Assembly (NCBI RefSeq): GCF_014305095.1
Contig: NZ_JACRUI010000004.1
Location: 1-64,000 of the forward strand
Source of the DNA: Flavobacterium kayseriense
Lineage (GTDB): Bacteria; Bacteroidota; Bacteroidia; Flavobacteriales; Flavobacteriaceae
DNA: 64,000 nt
Reading direction: 5' to 3'
Position 1 is the stretch's first letter. Each line of letters opens with the position of its first letter. A model generated the notes under the pieces. The model was not told the origin of the DNA, made no database searches, and saw nothing but the letters and a program-made list of their open reading frames with translations. Shown piece after piece: positions 1 to 9,332 of this stretch. A program made the position numbers and the translations under genes.

Positions 1-236
1 TAGTAAACAACCAAAAATAGTCAACCTATATCAGGACAAGACAAAATTGACGGAGAATTCAATAACTTAATGCAACAGTTTTAATTTTTTAAATTTTATA
101 TTTATTTTATATTTGAAAGGTAAATTACAAACCGATTTTTAAGACTACTTTTTGAAATAGATTGAGGAAACCATATTTAATTTTCGGTAGTGTCCTCTAA
201 AATTTTAAGCAGCTAAAAAATTATAAAAGTTATAAA
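1..236. other. Upstream intergenic region, possible tail of a preceding gene
   Basis: One plus-strand frame is open from the window edge and closes at a TAA at 68-70, so this could be the last codons of a gene lying outside the window. A second frame, running to a TAA at 82-84, also reads plausibly but has stops at bases 1-6. I cannot choose between them. The rest is AT-rich leader for the gene starting at 237, with no clear TAnnTTTG element. Confidence 0.25.
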
Positions 237-2645
237 ATGAAATATAGTATTCAAAAAATGATAATCTCTAGAACGCATCTTTTAGGAATACTCCTGATTT
301 CACTTTTTGGTTGTTCTCTTTATTTTCAAACGTACAATTATGAATATACCGCAGATGATGGTATTTATTCACACCTAAACACCGCAACTTCAAAAGGATT
401 AAAATCTACTACTGACTTATTTCAATACGGAAGTATGAATTTTATAAATTCAGACTCCAATAATTCAGGAATTTATCGCCCATTTACGCTTTTTACTTTT
501 GCTTTAGAAAAACAAGTTTTCAATGAATTTAATCCTGCCTACGGACATGCAATTAATATTGTCCTTTACTTTTTAACACTTGTAGCCATAGGGTTATTTT
601 TGGTGGGACTTTTTAACTTAAAAAATATTCCATTTACAATTCCCTTATTAATTCTGCTACTTTTTGCGGTTCATCCCATACATGTTGAGGCTGTAGCTAG
701 TATTAAAAGTAGAGATACCCTTCTATCCTGCCTGTTTGCTTTTAGTGCGGTAAATTATTGGATGCTTAACTTTACTAATCAACTACCTTGGAAAAAGATG
801 GTGGTTGGTTTACTCTTCTTCACTGCACTACTTTCAAAAGAAGAAAGTTTAACGTTTATTGCTGTGCTTTTTCTACTATCGTGGTATTTTTTAAACTTAA
901 GCCTAAAAGAATCTTTAGTGCAAACTATACCCTTTGTTATTGCAGCTGGAGTCTATCTCATAATCAGGTCTATAGTACTCGATGCAGCAAACAATGGCTA
1001 TGATACCATTTTAAATAATATAATTTACTCTCTTGAAGGAACAGAGAGAGTAGCTACCAATTTTTATATTTATCTATTTTATATAAAATTATTAATTTTT
1101 CCACATCCACTATCTTGGGATTATTCCTTTAATCAAATAGCCATTAAAACGATGAGCGATGGCTGGGTTGTATTGAGTTTAATTCTTTTCAGTGTATTGA
1201 TTTATGTTGCAAGTATAGGTTTTAAGAAAAAAACTATTCTAAGTTTTGCAATTTTATTTTACTTGGTTACTTTCTCGATATTTTCAAATATAGTACCTGC
1301 AATAACCATTGGTGCTACAGTGGCTGAACGATTTATGTTTGTACCATCACTAGCCTTTTGTATCATCTTAGTTTATGGCATATACTCAATAGCGATCCAA
1401 CTTAAGGTGACAAAAAATAGTCTAACAACCATCTTGATTGTCTTACCTTTTGTTATACTATACGCTTCAAAAAGTATCACGAGAACTGCAGTATGGAAAA
1501 ATAATTTAACGCTTACTACCGCAGGAATTAGTGATTCTCCAAAAAGTTGGCGTACACATATGTTATATGCCGACAATATAAAACAGCAGGCAGAAGCAGT
1601 AGCGCTGGACTCCATCAATTTTGAAAAAAGCCAAAACTCTTCCAAAATATTACTTCAAGAGGCTGTATTTCATTATAAAATAGCAGATTCTATCATAGGA
1701 AATAATCCAAAGACATCTCTTTTTTTAGCTGACCTTGCTGATTGCTATTTGAGGTTAAAGGATACCGTTGCAGCAAAACAAAGATTTTTACAAGCAGTTG
1801 AAAACCCAAATTTCTTTTATGGATTATTCAAATTAGGAATGATTTCTTTTAATGAGAAAGAGTATCAAGTTGCAGTTGAATATTATCAGAAAGCACTTCT
1901 AGCAAGTTCCCCAGACTTTTTTTCCACCTATCAAAATCTTGCGCTTTCTTATCAAAAAGGGGGTGATTTTAAAAGTGCTATCTTATTTTACAAAAAAGCA
2001 TTAGAATATGGAAATAATGACCAAATCACCACTAATTTATCGTTTTGCTATCTTAAATTAGGTAGGATCGACGAAGCAAAAACATTAAATTCAGGCAAAA
2101 ACACCAGCTCTACAGAGGAAAAAAACTTCATTGAAGCCATAAACAATGGCTTTGCGGCTTATAAAAATAAAAAATATGTTGCAGCAAGACAATTTTTTGA
2201 AAAATGCAGTGTACCATTTGAAAAGTATGGAGGTTCAAATAAATTTCCGAATTTTTTAAATGCATTTGGTCATAGTTTACTTGAGACTAATGCTACAGCG
2301 AGAGCTAAATCAATTTTTGAGCAAGCAGTTAATAATGACCCAAAAAACTACTTTGCTCTTAAAAATTTAGGTTTTATTTTATTTCAATATGAGAAAAATT
2401 ATGATCAGGCTATACAATATTACAACCGTAGTTTACAGGCTAATTCCCCTGATTACTTTCAATCTTACAGCAATCTTGGTACCGTATATTTAGTGCAAAA
2501 CAAAACGGATGAAGCCATAATAAATTATGAATTGGCACTCAAGTATGGCACATCAACAGCAATAATAAGTAACTTGTACTTACTGTGGAAAGCTAAGGGA
2601 AACCAGGATAAAATGGCCTACTACCAAGCTAAGCTGTCAAACTAA
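237..2645 (+). CDS. TMTC-like membrane glycosyltransferase with TPR repeats
   Basis: This 802-aa protein has an N-terminal half (about residues 1-410) of repeated hydrophobic segments and a soluble C-terminal half (about 450-800) of tetratricopeptide repeats. Early in the chain lies an acidic loop (YTADDGIYSH) like the catalytic loop of GT-C fold glycosyltransferases. Later comes HPIHVEAVASIKSRDTLLS, which matches the conserved loop of the eukaryotic TMTC protein O-mannosyltransferases. TPR units are clear near residues 530-600 and 690-795 (for example NLGTVYLVQNKTDEAIINYE). I infer a polyprenol-linked sugar transferase or another cell-envelope function; the substrate is unknown. It is a single gene without obvious operon partners. 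Start 237 is the first Met; Met8 is an alternative. Confidence 0.72.
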   Translation: MKYSIQKMIISRTHLLGILLISLFGCSLYFQTYNYEYTADDGIYSHLNTATSKGLKSTTDLFQYGSMNFINSDSNNSGIYRPFTLFTFALEKQVFNEFNPAYGHAINIVLYFLTLVAIGLFLVGLFNLKNIPFTIPLLILLLFAVHPIHVEAVASIKSRDTLLSCLFAFSAVNYWMLNFTNQLPWKKMVVGLLFFTALLSKEESLTFIAVLFLLSWYFLNLSLKESLVQTIPFVIAAGVYLIIRSIVLDAANNGYDTILNNIIYSLEGTERVATNFYIYLFYIKLLIFPHPLSWDYSFNQIAIKTMSDGWVVLSLILFSVLIYVASIGFKKKTILSFAILFYLVTFSIFSNIVPAITIGATVAERFMFVPSLAFCIILVYGIYSIAIQLKVTKNSLTTILIVLPFVILYASKSITRTAVWKNNLTLTTAGISDSPKSWRTHMLYADNIKQQAEAVALDSINFEKSQNSSKILLQEAVFHYKIADSIIGNNPKTSLFLADLADCYLRLKDTVAAKQRFLQAVENPNFFYGLFKLGMISFNEKEYQVAVEYYQKALLASSPDFFSTYQNLALSYQKGGDFKSAILFYKKALEYGNNDQITTNLSFCYLKLGRIDEAKTLNSGKNTSSTEEKNFIEAINNGFAAYKNKKYVAARQFFEKCSVPFEKYGGSNKFPNFLNAFGHSLLETNATARAKSIFEQAVNNDPKNYFALKNLGFILFQYEKNYDQAIQYYNRSLQANSPDYFQSYSNLGTVYLVQNKTDEAIINYELALKYGTSTAIISNLYLLWKAKGNQDKMAYYQAKLSN

Positions 2646-2732
2646 TAAAAAGTAGAAATTATAAAATATACTTTTCAAGGAGTATATATCCTAGCAAACC
2701 AATCGTTATTGCTATTTATTTAAATTTTCATT

Positions 2733-2748
2733 GCAAAAGCGCTTTTGC
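2733..2748. repeat. Perfect 16-bp palindrome
   Basis: GCAAAAGCGCTTTTGC is a perfect palindrome in the 254-bp gap between the TMTC-like gene and the DUF4199 gene. It has no spacer, so it is more like a protein-binding site than a terminator. A weaker 7-bp hairpin lies at 2666-2687. Function unknown. Confidence 0.4.
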
Positions 2749-2899
2749 CTTCTATTTGCTTATAAATTAGCTTGATATTATAAAAGCAGTAATAAGAAGT
2801 AAGTAAATTATTGAGCTAATAGGAACATTTTGTTCAAAATGATTTATTGTTTCGTGAAAAATGATATATTTATCAGGCAGTCTTTAAAAAAGTAAAAAA

Positions 2900-3379
2900 A
2901 TGGATAGTAAAATCGAAATCAAATGGGCGATAATTTTCTCAATCGCAGGATTGCTTTGGATGGTATTAGAAAAAGTTAGTGGCTTGCATGATGTTTATAT
3001 CGATTATCATGTCTACTTAACAAACTTATTTGCAATACCTGCCATTACTATTATGGTTCTAGCTCTCAAAGAGAAAAAAAGCGTGTTTTATCACGGTAAA
3101 ATGACCTACAAACAAGGATTAATTTCTGGTTTAATTTTAAGTATAATTATTGCAATAATTAGTCCGCTTACCCAGTATATAACTACTTATTTCATTACGC
3201 CTGATTATTTCCCAAATGTGATTAAACGATCAGTTGAATTAGAATATTACAGCACAATAACTGAAGCACAAGCCTATTTTAATTATGAAAATTATGCTAT
3301 CCAAGGGGCTGTCGGTGCTTTAGTAATGGGAATATTAACAACTGCTATTGCCATGCTATTTTTACGCACAAAAAAATAA
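2900..3379 (+). CDS. DUF4199 domain membrane protein
   Basis: This 159-aa protein has about four predicted membrane segments, at roughly residues 10-25, 40-57, 72-95 and 133-155. Its length and layout match the DUF4199 family, which is common in Bacteroidota and has no assigned function. The spacing of aromatic and charged residues around the segment containing KMTYKQGLISG is typical of that family. It stands 85 bp upstream of the GMC oxidoreductase, so it could be co-transcribed, but nothing in the sequence ties it to oxidoreductase function. Confidence 0.72.
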   Translation: MDSKIEIKWAIIFSIAGLLWMVLEKVSGLHDVYIDYHVYLTNLFAIPAITIMVLALKEKKSVFYHGKMTYKQGLISGLILSIIIAIISPLTQYITTYFITPDYFPNVIKRSVELEYYSTITEAQAYFNYENYAIQGAVGALVMGILTTAIAMLFLRTKK

Positions 3380-3464
3380 TGCAGTACCTACTTCTCTTTA
3401 AAGTTTTCAATAAAAACGAATTAAATTAGCTAGAATGCAGTAACCTTTAAAATCAGTAAAGTAA

Positions 3465-5036
3465 ATGGAATTCGATTATGTCATTGTAGGAAGTGGTTTT
3501 GGAGGATCTGTAAGTGCTTTACGCTTATCAAAAAAAGGGTATAAAGTTGCAGTAATTGAAAAAGGAAAGTGGTTCCAAGCCAACGATTTCCCTAAAACCA
3601 ATTGGAATTTTAAAAAATGGCTTTGGATGCCAGGTCTTCGTTTTTTTGGTATCATGAAATTAACGATATTTAAACATGTAGCTGTGCTATCCGGTACTGG
3701 TGTTGGTGGTGGTTCCTTAGTTTATGCCAACACTTTACCTATTCCAAAATCTACCTTTTTTAAAACGGGAAGTTGGAGCACACTTAAAGATTGGGAACAA
3801 GAACTGGCTCCCTTTTACCAAGAAGCGCTAAAAATGCTTGGTGCAGCAAAAAATCCAAAATTATTTGATGGCGATTTGGGATTAAAAAAGGTAGCTCAAA
3901 ATTTAGGTCTTGAAGATAAATTTGATGCAACTAATGTTGCCGTTTATTTTGATGAAGAAAATGTGACCAAAGCAGATCCTTATTTTGATGGTCTGGGACC
4001 GGCTCGAACAGGTTGTAATTTTTGCGGAGCCTGTATGACCGGCTGCAGAAATAATTCTAAAAACACCCTTGACAAGAATTATTTATACCTGGCACAGCAT
4101 TACGGCGCAGTGATTATGGCTGAACAAGAAGTGTATAATGTAACTCCCATTGGCACTACTGATGGATCTAATGGCTATGAAGTCTTCATCAAATCAAGTA
4201 CCTCATTCATTAGCAAGAAAATTAAAATTAGAAGTAAAAGTGTTATTTTTTCAGGTGGTGTACTAGGCACTGTAAAATTACTATTGCAGTTAAAATCGAA
4301 ATCATTACCTCATCTATCTGATCGTTTAGGAGAAGATATCAGAACTAACAATGAGACTTTGGTGAGTGTTTCAACTTTGGATAACGACAAAAACTTTTCA
4401 AAAGGGGTAGCTATAGGAAGTATTCTTGATGTCGACGAAAATAGCCACTTAGAAATATGTCGTTATTCCGAAGGTTCAAATGCATGGAAATTAATTCACT
4501 TACCCTATGTTAGTGGAAAAAATACTATAGTACGTATAGCAAGAGTCCTTTGGTCATTATTAAAATCACCAGTAACCTATTTTACTATCTATTTTAGAAA
4601 TAGTTGGGCAAAAAAAACCGTTGTTCTGCTTTTTATGCAAACGTTAGACAGTACTCTAAAACTTAAAATAAACTTTTTAGGCTTTATGAACTCTACGGTA
4701 ACCTCCGGCAAAAAACCCTCTCCTTTCATTCCAGAATCGGTTAAATTAATTAAAGAATACAGTAAGGCCGTAAATGGTGTTAGTACGTCCTTTGCTATCG
4801 AAACAATTGCAGGAATTCCCTCAACAGCTCATATTTTAGGAGGTGCGGTCATGGGTGCGACTTCAAGTGAAGGCGTGATCGACAAAAACAATAAAGTCTT
4901 TGGCTATGAAAACCTTTATATAATTGATGGTTCAATGATTTCAGCAAACCCCGGAGTAAATCCCTCTTTATCCATAACGGCTATTGCAGAACATGCGATG
5001 CATCAAATTCCGTTTAATAACATACCAACTTTTTAG
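3465..5036 (+). CDS. GMC-family FAD oxidoreductase with four-cysteine cluster
   Basis: This 523-aa flavoprotein resembles cholesterol oxidase and long-chain alcohol oxidase members of the GMC family. The FAD-binding Rossmann motif VGSGFGGSVSALRLS is at residues 8-22, a second FAD contact SGTGVGGGSLVYAN at 76-89, and the C-terminal GMC signature (IIDGSMISANPGVNPSL) near residue 490. The substrate is probably a sterol or a long-chain alcohol. Residues 184-194 hold four cysteines (Cys184, 187, 190, 194) in a C-x2-C-x2-C-x3-C pattern that could bind a metal or an Fe-S cluster. The alpha/beta hydrolase gene starts 22 bp downstream and is probably in the same transcript. No signal peptide is visible, so the protein is likely cytoplasmic or peripherally bound. 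Confidence 0.82.
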   Translation: MEFDYVIVGSGFGGSVSALRLSKKGYKVAVIEKGKWFQANDFPKTNWNFKKWLWMPGLRFFGIMKLTIFKHVAVLSGTGVGGGSLVYANTLPIPKSTFFKTGSWSTLKDWEQELAPFYQEALKMLGAAKNPKLFDGDLGLKKVAQNLGLEDKFDATNVAVYFDEENVTKADPYFDGLGPARTGCNFCGACMTGCRNNSKNTLDKNYLYLAQHYGAVIMAEQEVYNVTPIGTTDGSNGYEVFIKSSTSFISKKIKIRSKSVIFSGGVLGTVKLLLQLKSKSLPHLSDRLGEDIRTNNETLVSVSTLDNDKNFSKGVAIGSILDVDENSHLEICRYSEGSNAWKLIHLPYVSGKNTIVRIARVLWSLLKSPVTYFTIYFRNSWAKKTVVLLFMQTLDSTLKLKINFLGFMNSTVTSGKKPSPFIPESVKLIKEYSKAVNGVSTSFAIETIAGIPSTAHILGGAVMGATSSEGVIDKNNKVFGYENLYIIDGSMISANPGVNPSLSITAIAEHAMHQIPFNNIPTF

Positions 5037-5058
5037 AAAAATCAAGCAGCAATTATCT

Positions 5059-6021
5059 ATGAAATATTTATTTAGATTTTTAAAAATCATAATTAGCATT
5101 TTGATCATGGTTAGTATCGCTATAACCCTAATTTTTGGTCATAAAGATATTCCATTGCAGGAGCTAAAAACCAAATATGCTACAGCCAGTTCGTCGTTTA
5201 TTGAAGTTAACGAAATGCAGGTACATTATCGGGATGAAGGTGATAAAATGGATAGTATTCCAATAGTACTTATTCATGGCACAGCGGCAAGTTTACATAC
5301 TTTTGATTCTTGGACAAACCAATTAAAAAACACCAATAGAGTGATCCGTATGGATTTGCCTGCCTACGGATTAACAGGTCCGTTTTCCCACGGAAACTAC
5401 TCGATTGAAAATTATACCCTATTTATTCAAAATTTTCTAGATGCCTTGAAAGTTAAGCATTGTATTATCGTTGGGAATTCCCTTGGAGGAGAAATCGCTT
5501 GGAATTATACTTTTAAACACCCACAAAGGGTTGATAAATTGATCTTGATTGATGCTACGGGTTATCCAGTAGTGTCAAAGAGTGTACCTCTCGCCTTTCA
5601 AATTGGCCAAACTCCCGTGCTAAACAAAATCTTAACCTACATAACGCCCCGTTTTATCGTAAAATCTAGTATTGAAAACATCTATTATGATGCAACAAAA
5701 GTTACTCCCTCCTTAGTAGATCGATATTATGAACTAACCTTAAGAGAAGGTAATCGTCAGGCATTTATTGATCGTTTTGCTATAGTAAAGGATACAAACG
5801 CCTACAAGAAGATTAAAAAAATTAACCAACCTACATTAGTTTTGTGGGGATCTAATGATTTATTAATTCCGATAGAAAATGCGGCACGGTTTCACACTGA
5901 TCTGCCTAACAGCATGCTCCATATTATAGAAAAAACAGGACACACTCCAATGGAAGAGAGTCCAATTGAAAGTTTAAAGCCAGTACTTGAATTTTTAAAA
6001 GCAAAGTCTACATTCAAATAA
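5059..6021 (+). CDS. Alpha/beta hydrolase, membrane-anchored
   Basis: This is a 320-aa protein of the alpha/beta hydrolase fold. An oxyanion-hole HGTA motif lies near residue 74, the nucleophile elbow GNSLGGEI carries the catalytic serine, an acidic residue follows in WGSNDLLIP, and the catalytic histidine is in GHTPMEE. An N-terminal hydrophobic segment (about residues 5-25) suggests a membrane anchor or uncleaved signal. I chose the ATG at 5059 because the longer frame back to 4984 would overlap the GMC gene and carry an un-protein-like N-terminus. It follows the GMC gene by 22 bp, so it probably acts on a related lipid or ester substrate (inference). Confidence 0.8.
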   Translation: MKYLFRFLKIIISILIMVSIAITLIFGHKDIPLQELKTKYATASSSFIEVNEMQVHYRDEGDKMDSIPIVLIHGTAASLHTFDSWTNQLKNTNRVIRMDLPAYGLTGPFSHGNYSIENYTLFIQNFLDALKVKHCIIVGNSLGGEIAWNYTFKHPQRVDKLILIDATGYPVVSKSVPLAFQIGQTPVLNKILTYITPRFIVKSSIENIYYDATKVTPSLVDRYYELTLREGNRQAFIDRFAIVKDTNAYKKIKKINQPTLVLWGSNDLLIPIENAARFHTDLPNSMLHIIEKTGHTPMEESPIESLKPVLEFLKAKSTFK

Positions 6022-6202
6022 GTTTTTCACTAATTATGCATAGTAAACTTGAGCAAGTTTTACAATAAAACAATAGTAATTTACCAACCTAAAGTCAAAA
6101 TTAGTACCACTTACCTTTTACTCTTTCTAGCTGTGTTAATTATAATTATCCAGCTAATTAAACAATATCCGTTCATCGAACTTATAGTAGTTATACAACA
6201 AA

Positions 6203-6232
6203 AAATAGCCTCGAGTAAATTCGAGGCTATTT
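6203..6232 (-). terminator. Intrinsic terminator of the fasciclin gene
   Basis: A perfect 12-bp stem (6203-6214 with 6221-6232) encloses a 6-nt loop. Read on the minus strand it is followed by a T-run, and it sits 25 bp past the fasciclin stop codon. It may also stop plus-strand transcription from the hydrolase gene. Confidence 0.85.
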
Positions 6233-6256
6233 GTATTCTTGGAAAGCGACTTTTAA

Positions 6257-6769
6257 TTATTTTGGCATAACAACAGAGTCAATCACATGGATTACTCCAT
6301 TAGATCCCATTACATCAGTAACTACAATCTCGCTGTAATTACCATTAGTGTCTTTCAACCAAATTTTACCATCTTTTTGCGTAACAGTTAAAACTTGGCC
6401 ATTTAAAGCTTTTAGTTCAACTAGTCCGTTACCTGCTTTTAGAGCAGCAACAACATCAGTGGCTGCTAATTTACCTGAAACTACGTGATAGGTTAAAATG
6501 TTTGCTAATGCTTTTTGATTCGCTGGTTCTAACAAAGAATTTAATGTTTTCGAATCAATTTTAGCGAAAGCGCTATTGGTTGGAGCAAAAACAGTAAATG
6601 GACCATCGCCTTGTAAAGCAGTTACTAAATCAGCCGCCTTTAGAGCAGCTACTAAGGTAGAGAAATCTTTATTCCCTACTGCAACATCTACTACTGTTCC
6701 TTGAGCAAAAGCCCCGTTTGATAAAAATCCTGTAATTACCATTGTTAAAATAAGACCTAACTTTTTCAT
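6257..6769 (-). CDS. Secreted fasciclin (FAS1) domain protein
   Basis: This 170-aa protein has a signal peptide (about residues 1-22, ending GAFAQ) followed by one complete FAS1 domain. The conserved H1 motif is FTVFAPTNSAFAKI, the YHVVSGKL motif lies in the middle, and the H2 motif GVIHVIDSVVMP closes the chain. FAS1 proteins act in adhesion or matrix binding outside the membrane; the ligand here is not evident. It is a single-gene unit, with a -7 promoter element 32 bp upstream of the start codon and a strong terminator behind. Confidence 0.9.
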   Translation of the reverse strand: MKKLGLILTMVITGFLSNGAFAQGTVVDVAVGNKDFSTLVAALKAADLVTALQGDGPFTVFAPTNSAFAKIDSKTLNSLLEPANQKALANILTYHVVSGKLAATDVVAALKAGNGLVELKALNGQVLTVTQKDGKIWLKDTNGNYSEIVVTDVMGSNGVIHVIDSVVMPK

Positions 6770-6800
6770 ATTTTTTATATTTTGTTAATTAATTAGATCA

Positions 6801-6808
6801 CAAATATA
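6801..6808 (-). promoter_or_regulatory. -7 element of the fasciclin promoter
   Basis: Read on the minus strand this is TATATTTG, a perfect fit to the Bacteroidota -7 consensus TAnnTTTG, 32 bp upstream of the fasciclin ATG. I see no good -33 TTG. Confidence 0.6.
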
Positions 6809-6947
6809 AAACTAATAATTTGATTTTGTTTAATCTTTTTGTATTTTTGTTAAACAAATTTTATTAGGTGAATCAAAATGCGTTTCATTCCTAACTACTT
6901 TAACTACAAAAAAGAAGTACTATATCCCAATCGAAGATAAACCTAGA

Positions 6948-6978
6948 TTGGAAAACAAACGATTATGCTCTATATTTG
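6948..6978 (+). promoter_or_regulatory. Promoter of the CIA30-domain gene
   Basis: TTG at 6948-6950 and TATATTTG at 6971-6978 are 20 bp apart, matching the -33/-7 layout of primary sigma factor promoters in Bacteroidota. The ATG is 21 bp downstream of the -7 box. Confidence 0.65.
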
Positions 6979-6999
6979 AATTATATAACTTAACTAATC

Positions 7000-7530
7000 A
7001 TGCAACTACTACTTACTATGATACTTTTATTTTCCACTCTACAATCCAACCTATTATTTGACTTTACAAAAAATGCTTCCATAAAAGATTGGATTATAGT
7101 AAATGATGTCGTGATGGGAGGTGAATCATCAAGCACGATTTCATTAACTAAGGAAGGTCATGGCGTCTTTGAAGGGAGTATTTCTCTAGATAACAACGGC
7201 GGATTTTCCTCGGTGCGTTACCGTTTTCCGAAAAAACAAATAAAACAATTTTCGAGCATACTAATTAGGGTACAAGGAGATGGTAAACAATACCAATTGA
7301 GAATCAAGTCTGATTCTGGCGAATATTACTCATACATCCTTCCCTTCAATACATCAGGTACTTGGCAAGACATCGTATTTCTATTGGAAGACTTTTATCC
7401 TTCCTTTAGGGGAAGAAAACTCAATCAGCCTAATTTTGCTAAAGATTCTATAGAAGAAATCACCTTTTTAATAGGCAATAAAAAGAAAGAGAATTTCAAA
7501 CTTGTTATTGATAAAATCGAGTTAAAATAA
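7000..7530 (+). CDS. CIA30 family protein
   Basis: This 176-aa protein is almost wholly one CIA30 (complex I intermediate-associated protein 30) domain, a galactose-binding-like beta-sandwich. Characteristic stretches are WIIVNDVVMGGESSS, GSISLDNNGGFSSVRYR and a C-terminal EEITFLIGNKKKENF. A short hydrophobic N-terminus (about residues 1-18) could be a signal peptide. In eukaryotes CIA30 is an assembly factor of respiratory complex I; bacterial single-domain versions have no settled function. The gene stands alone, with its own promoter and a downstream terminator shared with the convergent amidohydrolase. Confidence 0.82.
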   Translation: MQLLLTMILLFSTLQSNLLFDFTKNASIKDWIIVNDVVMGGESSSTISLTKEGHGVFEGSISLDNNGGFSSVRYRFPKKQIKQFSSILIRVQGDGKQYQLRIKSDSGEYYSYILPFNTSGTWQDIVFLLEDFYPSFRGRKLNQPNFAKDSIEEITFLIGNKKKENFKLVIDKIELK

Positions 7531-7599
7531 TACCTAATTTAGGTAATTTACATCCTTTAAAACAAAGAACTTTTTGATTGCGATTTGAGAACAATAAAA

Positions 7600-7653
7600 A
7601 AAAAGGTATTTGCAAGGACAGTGAGTTTAAACTATCTCATGCAAATACCTTTT
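7600..7653. terminator. Bidirectional terminator between CIA30 and amidohydrolase genes
   Basis: Arms 7600-7614 and 7640-7653 (AAAAGGTATTTGCA and its complement) form a 14-bp stem. An A-run precedes it and a T-run follows, so it can act for both convergent genes. Confidence 0.85.
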
Positions 7654-7708
7654 TCTAAGGAATAGAAAGGAAATCTTTAATTATAATTACCTCTTAATAC
7701 CGTAGCGT

Positions 7709-8989
7709 TTACAATTGCTTGTAAACTATTCCGTCTTTCATAACAAATACGACATTAGTCACGGTAGTAATATCTTTTGTAGGATCGTCATTTGTGGCAA
7801 CGATATCAGCTAAATACCCTACCTCTAAAGCTCCTATCTTTTTTTCCATTTCTAAAATAGTTGCATTAACTATAGTAGCCGCTTGTATCGTTTTCATGGC
7901 TGGCATCCCCGCCTCTTGCATATAAATGAACTCTTTCGCATTCTCTCCATGAGGAAAAACAGCTGCATCGGTACCAAAACCAATTGGCACTCCTTTTTTA
8001 TATGCTTTTGCAAAAGTAGCTTTGATTCTTGGTCCAATCGCCAATGCTTTAGGGACTACAATTGCAGGATAATAATTAGGAATTAATGCTTTCTCAGCTA
8101 CAAAACTCCCCGCAGAAAGTGTAGGGATATAGTAGGCATTGTATTTTATCATTAAATCCATTGTAGCATCACTCATTTCTGTACCGTGCTCAATAGTTTT
8201 TACCCCAGCTTTTATAGCTCGTTGCATTCCGTCATCTCCATGTGCATGCGCGGCAACTTGCAACCCATAATCTTTTGCTGTTGCGATTATCGCATCCATT
8301 TCCTCTTGAGTAAATTGAGCATTAGTTCCGCTTTTTGCTACCGATAACACACCACCTGTAGCCGTAATCTTAATCCAATCGGCACCATTTTTATACCGTT
8401 GTCTCACTGCTTGTTTGGCATCATCAACACCATTAACGACACCTTCATTAGGACCCGGATTTCCCATTAAATCTTTGCGATAACCATTTGTAGGATCAGC
8501 ATGTCCTCCAGTAGAGGCTAATGCCTTCTCAGCCGTTAAAATCCTTGGCCCAACTACTTTTCCTTTATTAATTGCGTTTCTTAAAGACACATTAATACCC
8601 GTACCGCCTAAATCTCTTACGGTTGTAAATCCAGCCATTAAAGTAGTTTTAGCATATCCAATGGAATTAAAAGCAATATCGGCATCATTCAATGTAAATT
8701 CGTCTCCATAATGCGTGGGGCTCGTTTCCTCCTCTACGTGCACGTGCATATCGATCCAGCCTGGCATAACTGTTTTAGTTTTTAGATCAATCGCTTTATC
8801 TAGTGCGTTAGTTGGATTAATAAAACCATCTTGAACAGCTTTTATCATATTATTGGATACGATGATGGTTTTATTACTTAAAACTTTACCCGTTTTGGTA
8901 TCAATAATTTTACCGCAGTGCAGGTATGTGTCTTGAGCAAAGGAAATAGTACTAAACAGAATGGTTACAAGGAATAGCGTTTTTTTCAT
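7709..8989 (-). CDS. Secreted metal-dependent amidohydrolase (imidazolonepropionase/prolidase-like)
   Basis: This 426-aa protein has a signal peptide (MKKTLFLVTILFSTISFAQ) and the full amidohydrolase TIM-barrel metal site. The first histidine pair is in PGWIDMHVHVEE, the lysine region in DWIKITATGGV, further histidines in VAAHAHGDDGM and TIEHGTEM, and the metal-binding Asp in GFGTDAAVFPHG. The closest fit is the secreted imidazolonepropionase-like or Xaa-Pro dipeptidase-like group, so a role in hydrolysing cyclic amides or dipeptides in the periplasm is likely. I placed the start at 8989, where the signal peptide begins, and not at the longer frame back to 9040. It is a single gene. Confidence 0.85.
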   Translation of the reverse strand: MKKTLFLVTILFSTISFAQDTYLHCGKIIDTKTGKVLSNKTIIVSNNMIKAVQDGFINPTNALDKAIDLKTKTVMPGWIDMHVHVEEETSPTHYGDEFTLNDADIAFNSIGYAKTTLMAGFTTVRDLGGTGINVSLRNAINKGKVVGPRILTAEKALASTGGHADPTNGYRKDLMGNPGPNEGVVNGVDDAKQAVRQRYKNGADWIKITATGGVLSVAKSGTNAQFTQEEMDAIIATAKDYGLQVAAHAHGDDGMQRAIKAGVKTIEHGTEMSDATMDLMIKYNAYYIPTLSAGSFVAEKALIPNYYPAIVVPKALAIGPRIKATFAKAYKKGVPIGFGTDAAVFPHGENAKEFIYMQEAGMPAMKTIQAATIVNATILEMEKKIGALEVGYLADIVATNDDPTKDITTVTNVVFVMKDGIVYKQL

Positions 8990-9332
8990 AATATTTATAT
9001 TTATTTGAAAGATATGAAAAAATAATAAAATCGGGTACAAATAGTTTCTTGTAAAATACTAGGTAATGAATCATTACTTAATAAAAATTGACATAGTATC
9101 CTTGTCTGTGGATGCGCAAATCATAGTGAGACATATTTACTAAAGGATTACTTACTCTTATGTACTAACCGTAAAGACCTCCATTACTTACATATTGAGT
9201 ATATATGCTTACTATATTTTTAGTACAACTTTGTAAAGTTTGTGTAATTAAGTTCTATTTTGCTATTTAATTTTTGAAAATTAAAAAATATCACTAATTT
9301 TTATTTAATTTGCGAATAAATACGATATTCCA
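8990..9332. other. Divergent intergenic region, amidohydrolase / acyl-CoA ligase
   Basis: This 343-bp AT-rich region must hold both divergent promoters. I see no exact TAnnTTTG element close to either start codon, no hairpin of note and no small ORF worth calling. Confidence 0.4.

Noticed and set aside
6049..6270. 73-codon plus-strand frame
   Set aside because: It starts at a TTG, reads through the terminator hairpin and ends inside the fasciclin gene. The composition is not protein-like.
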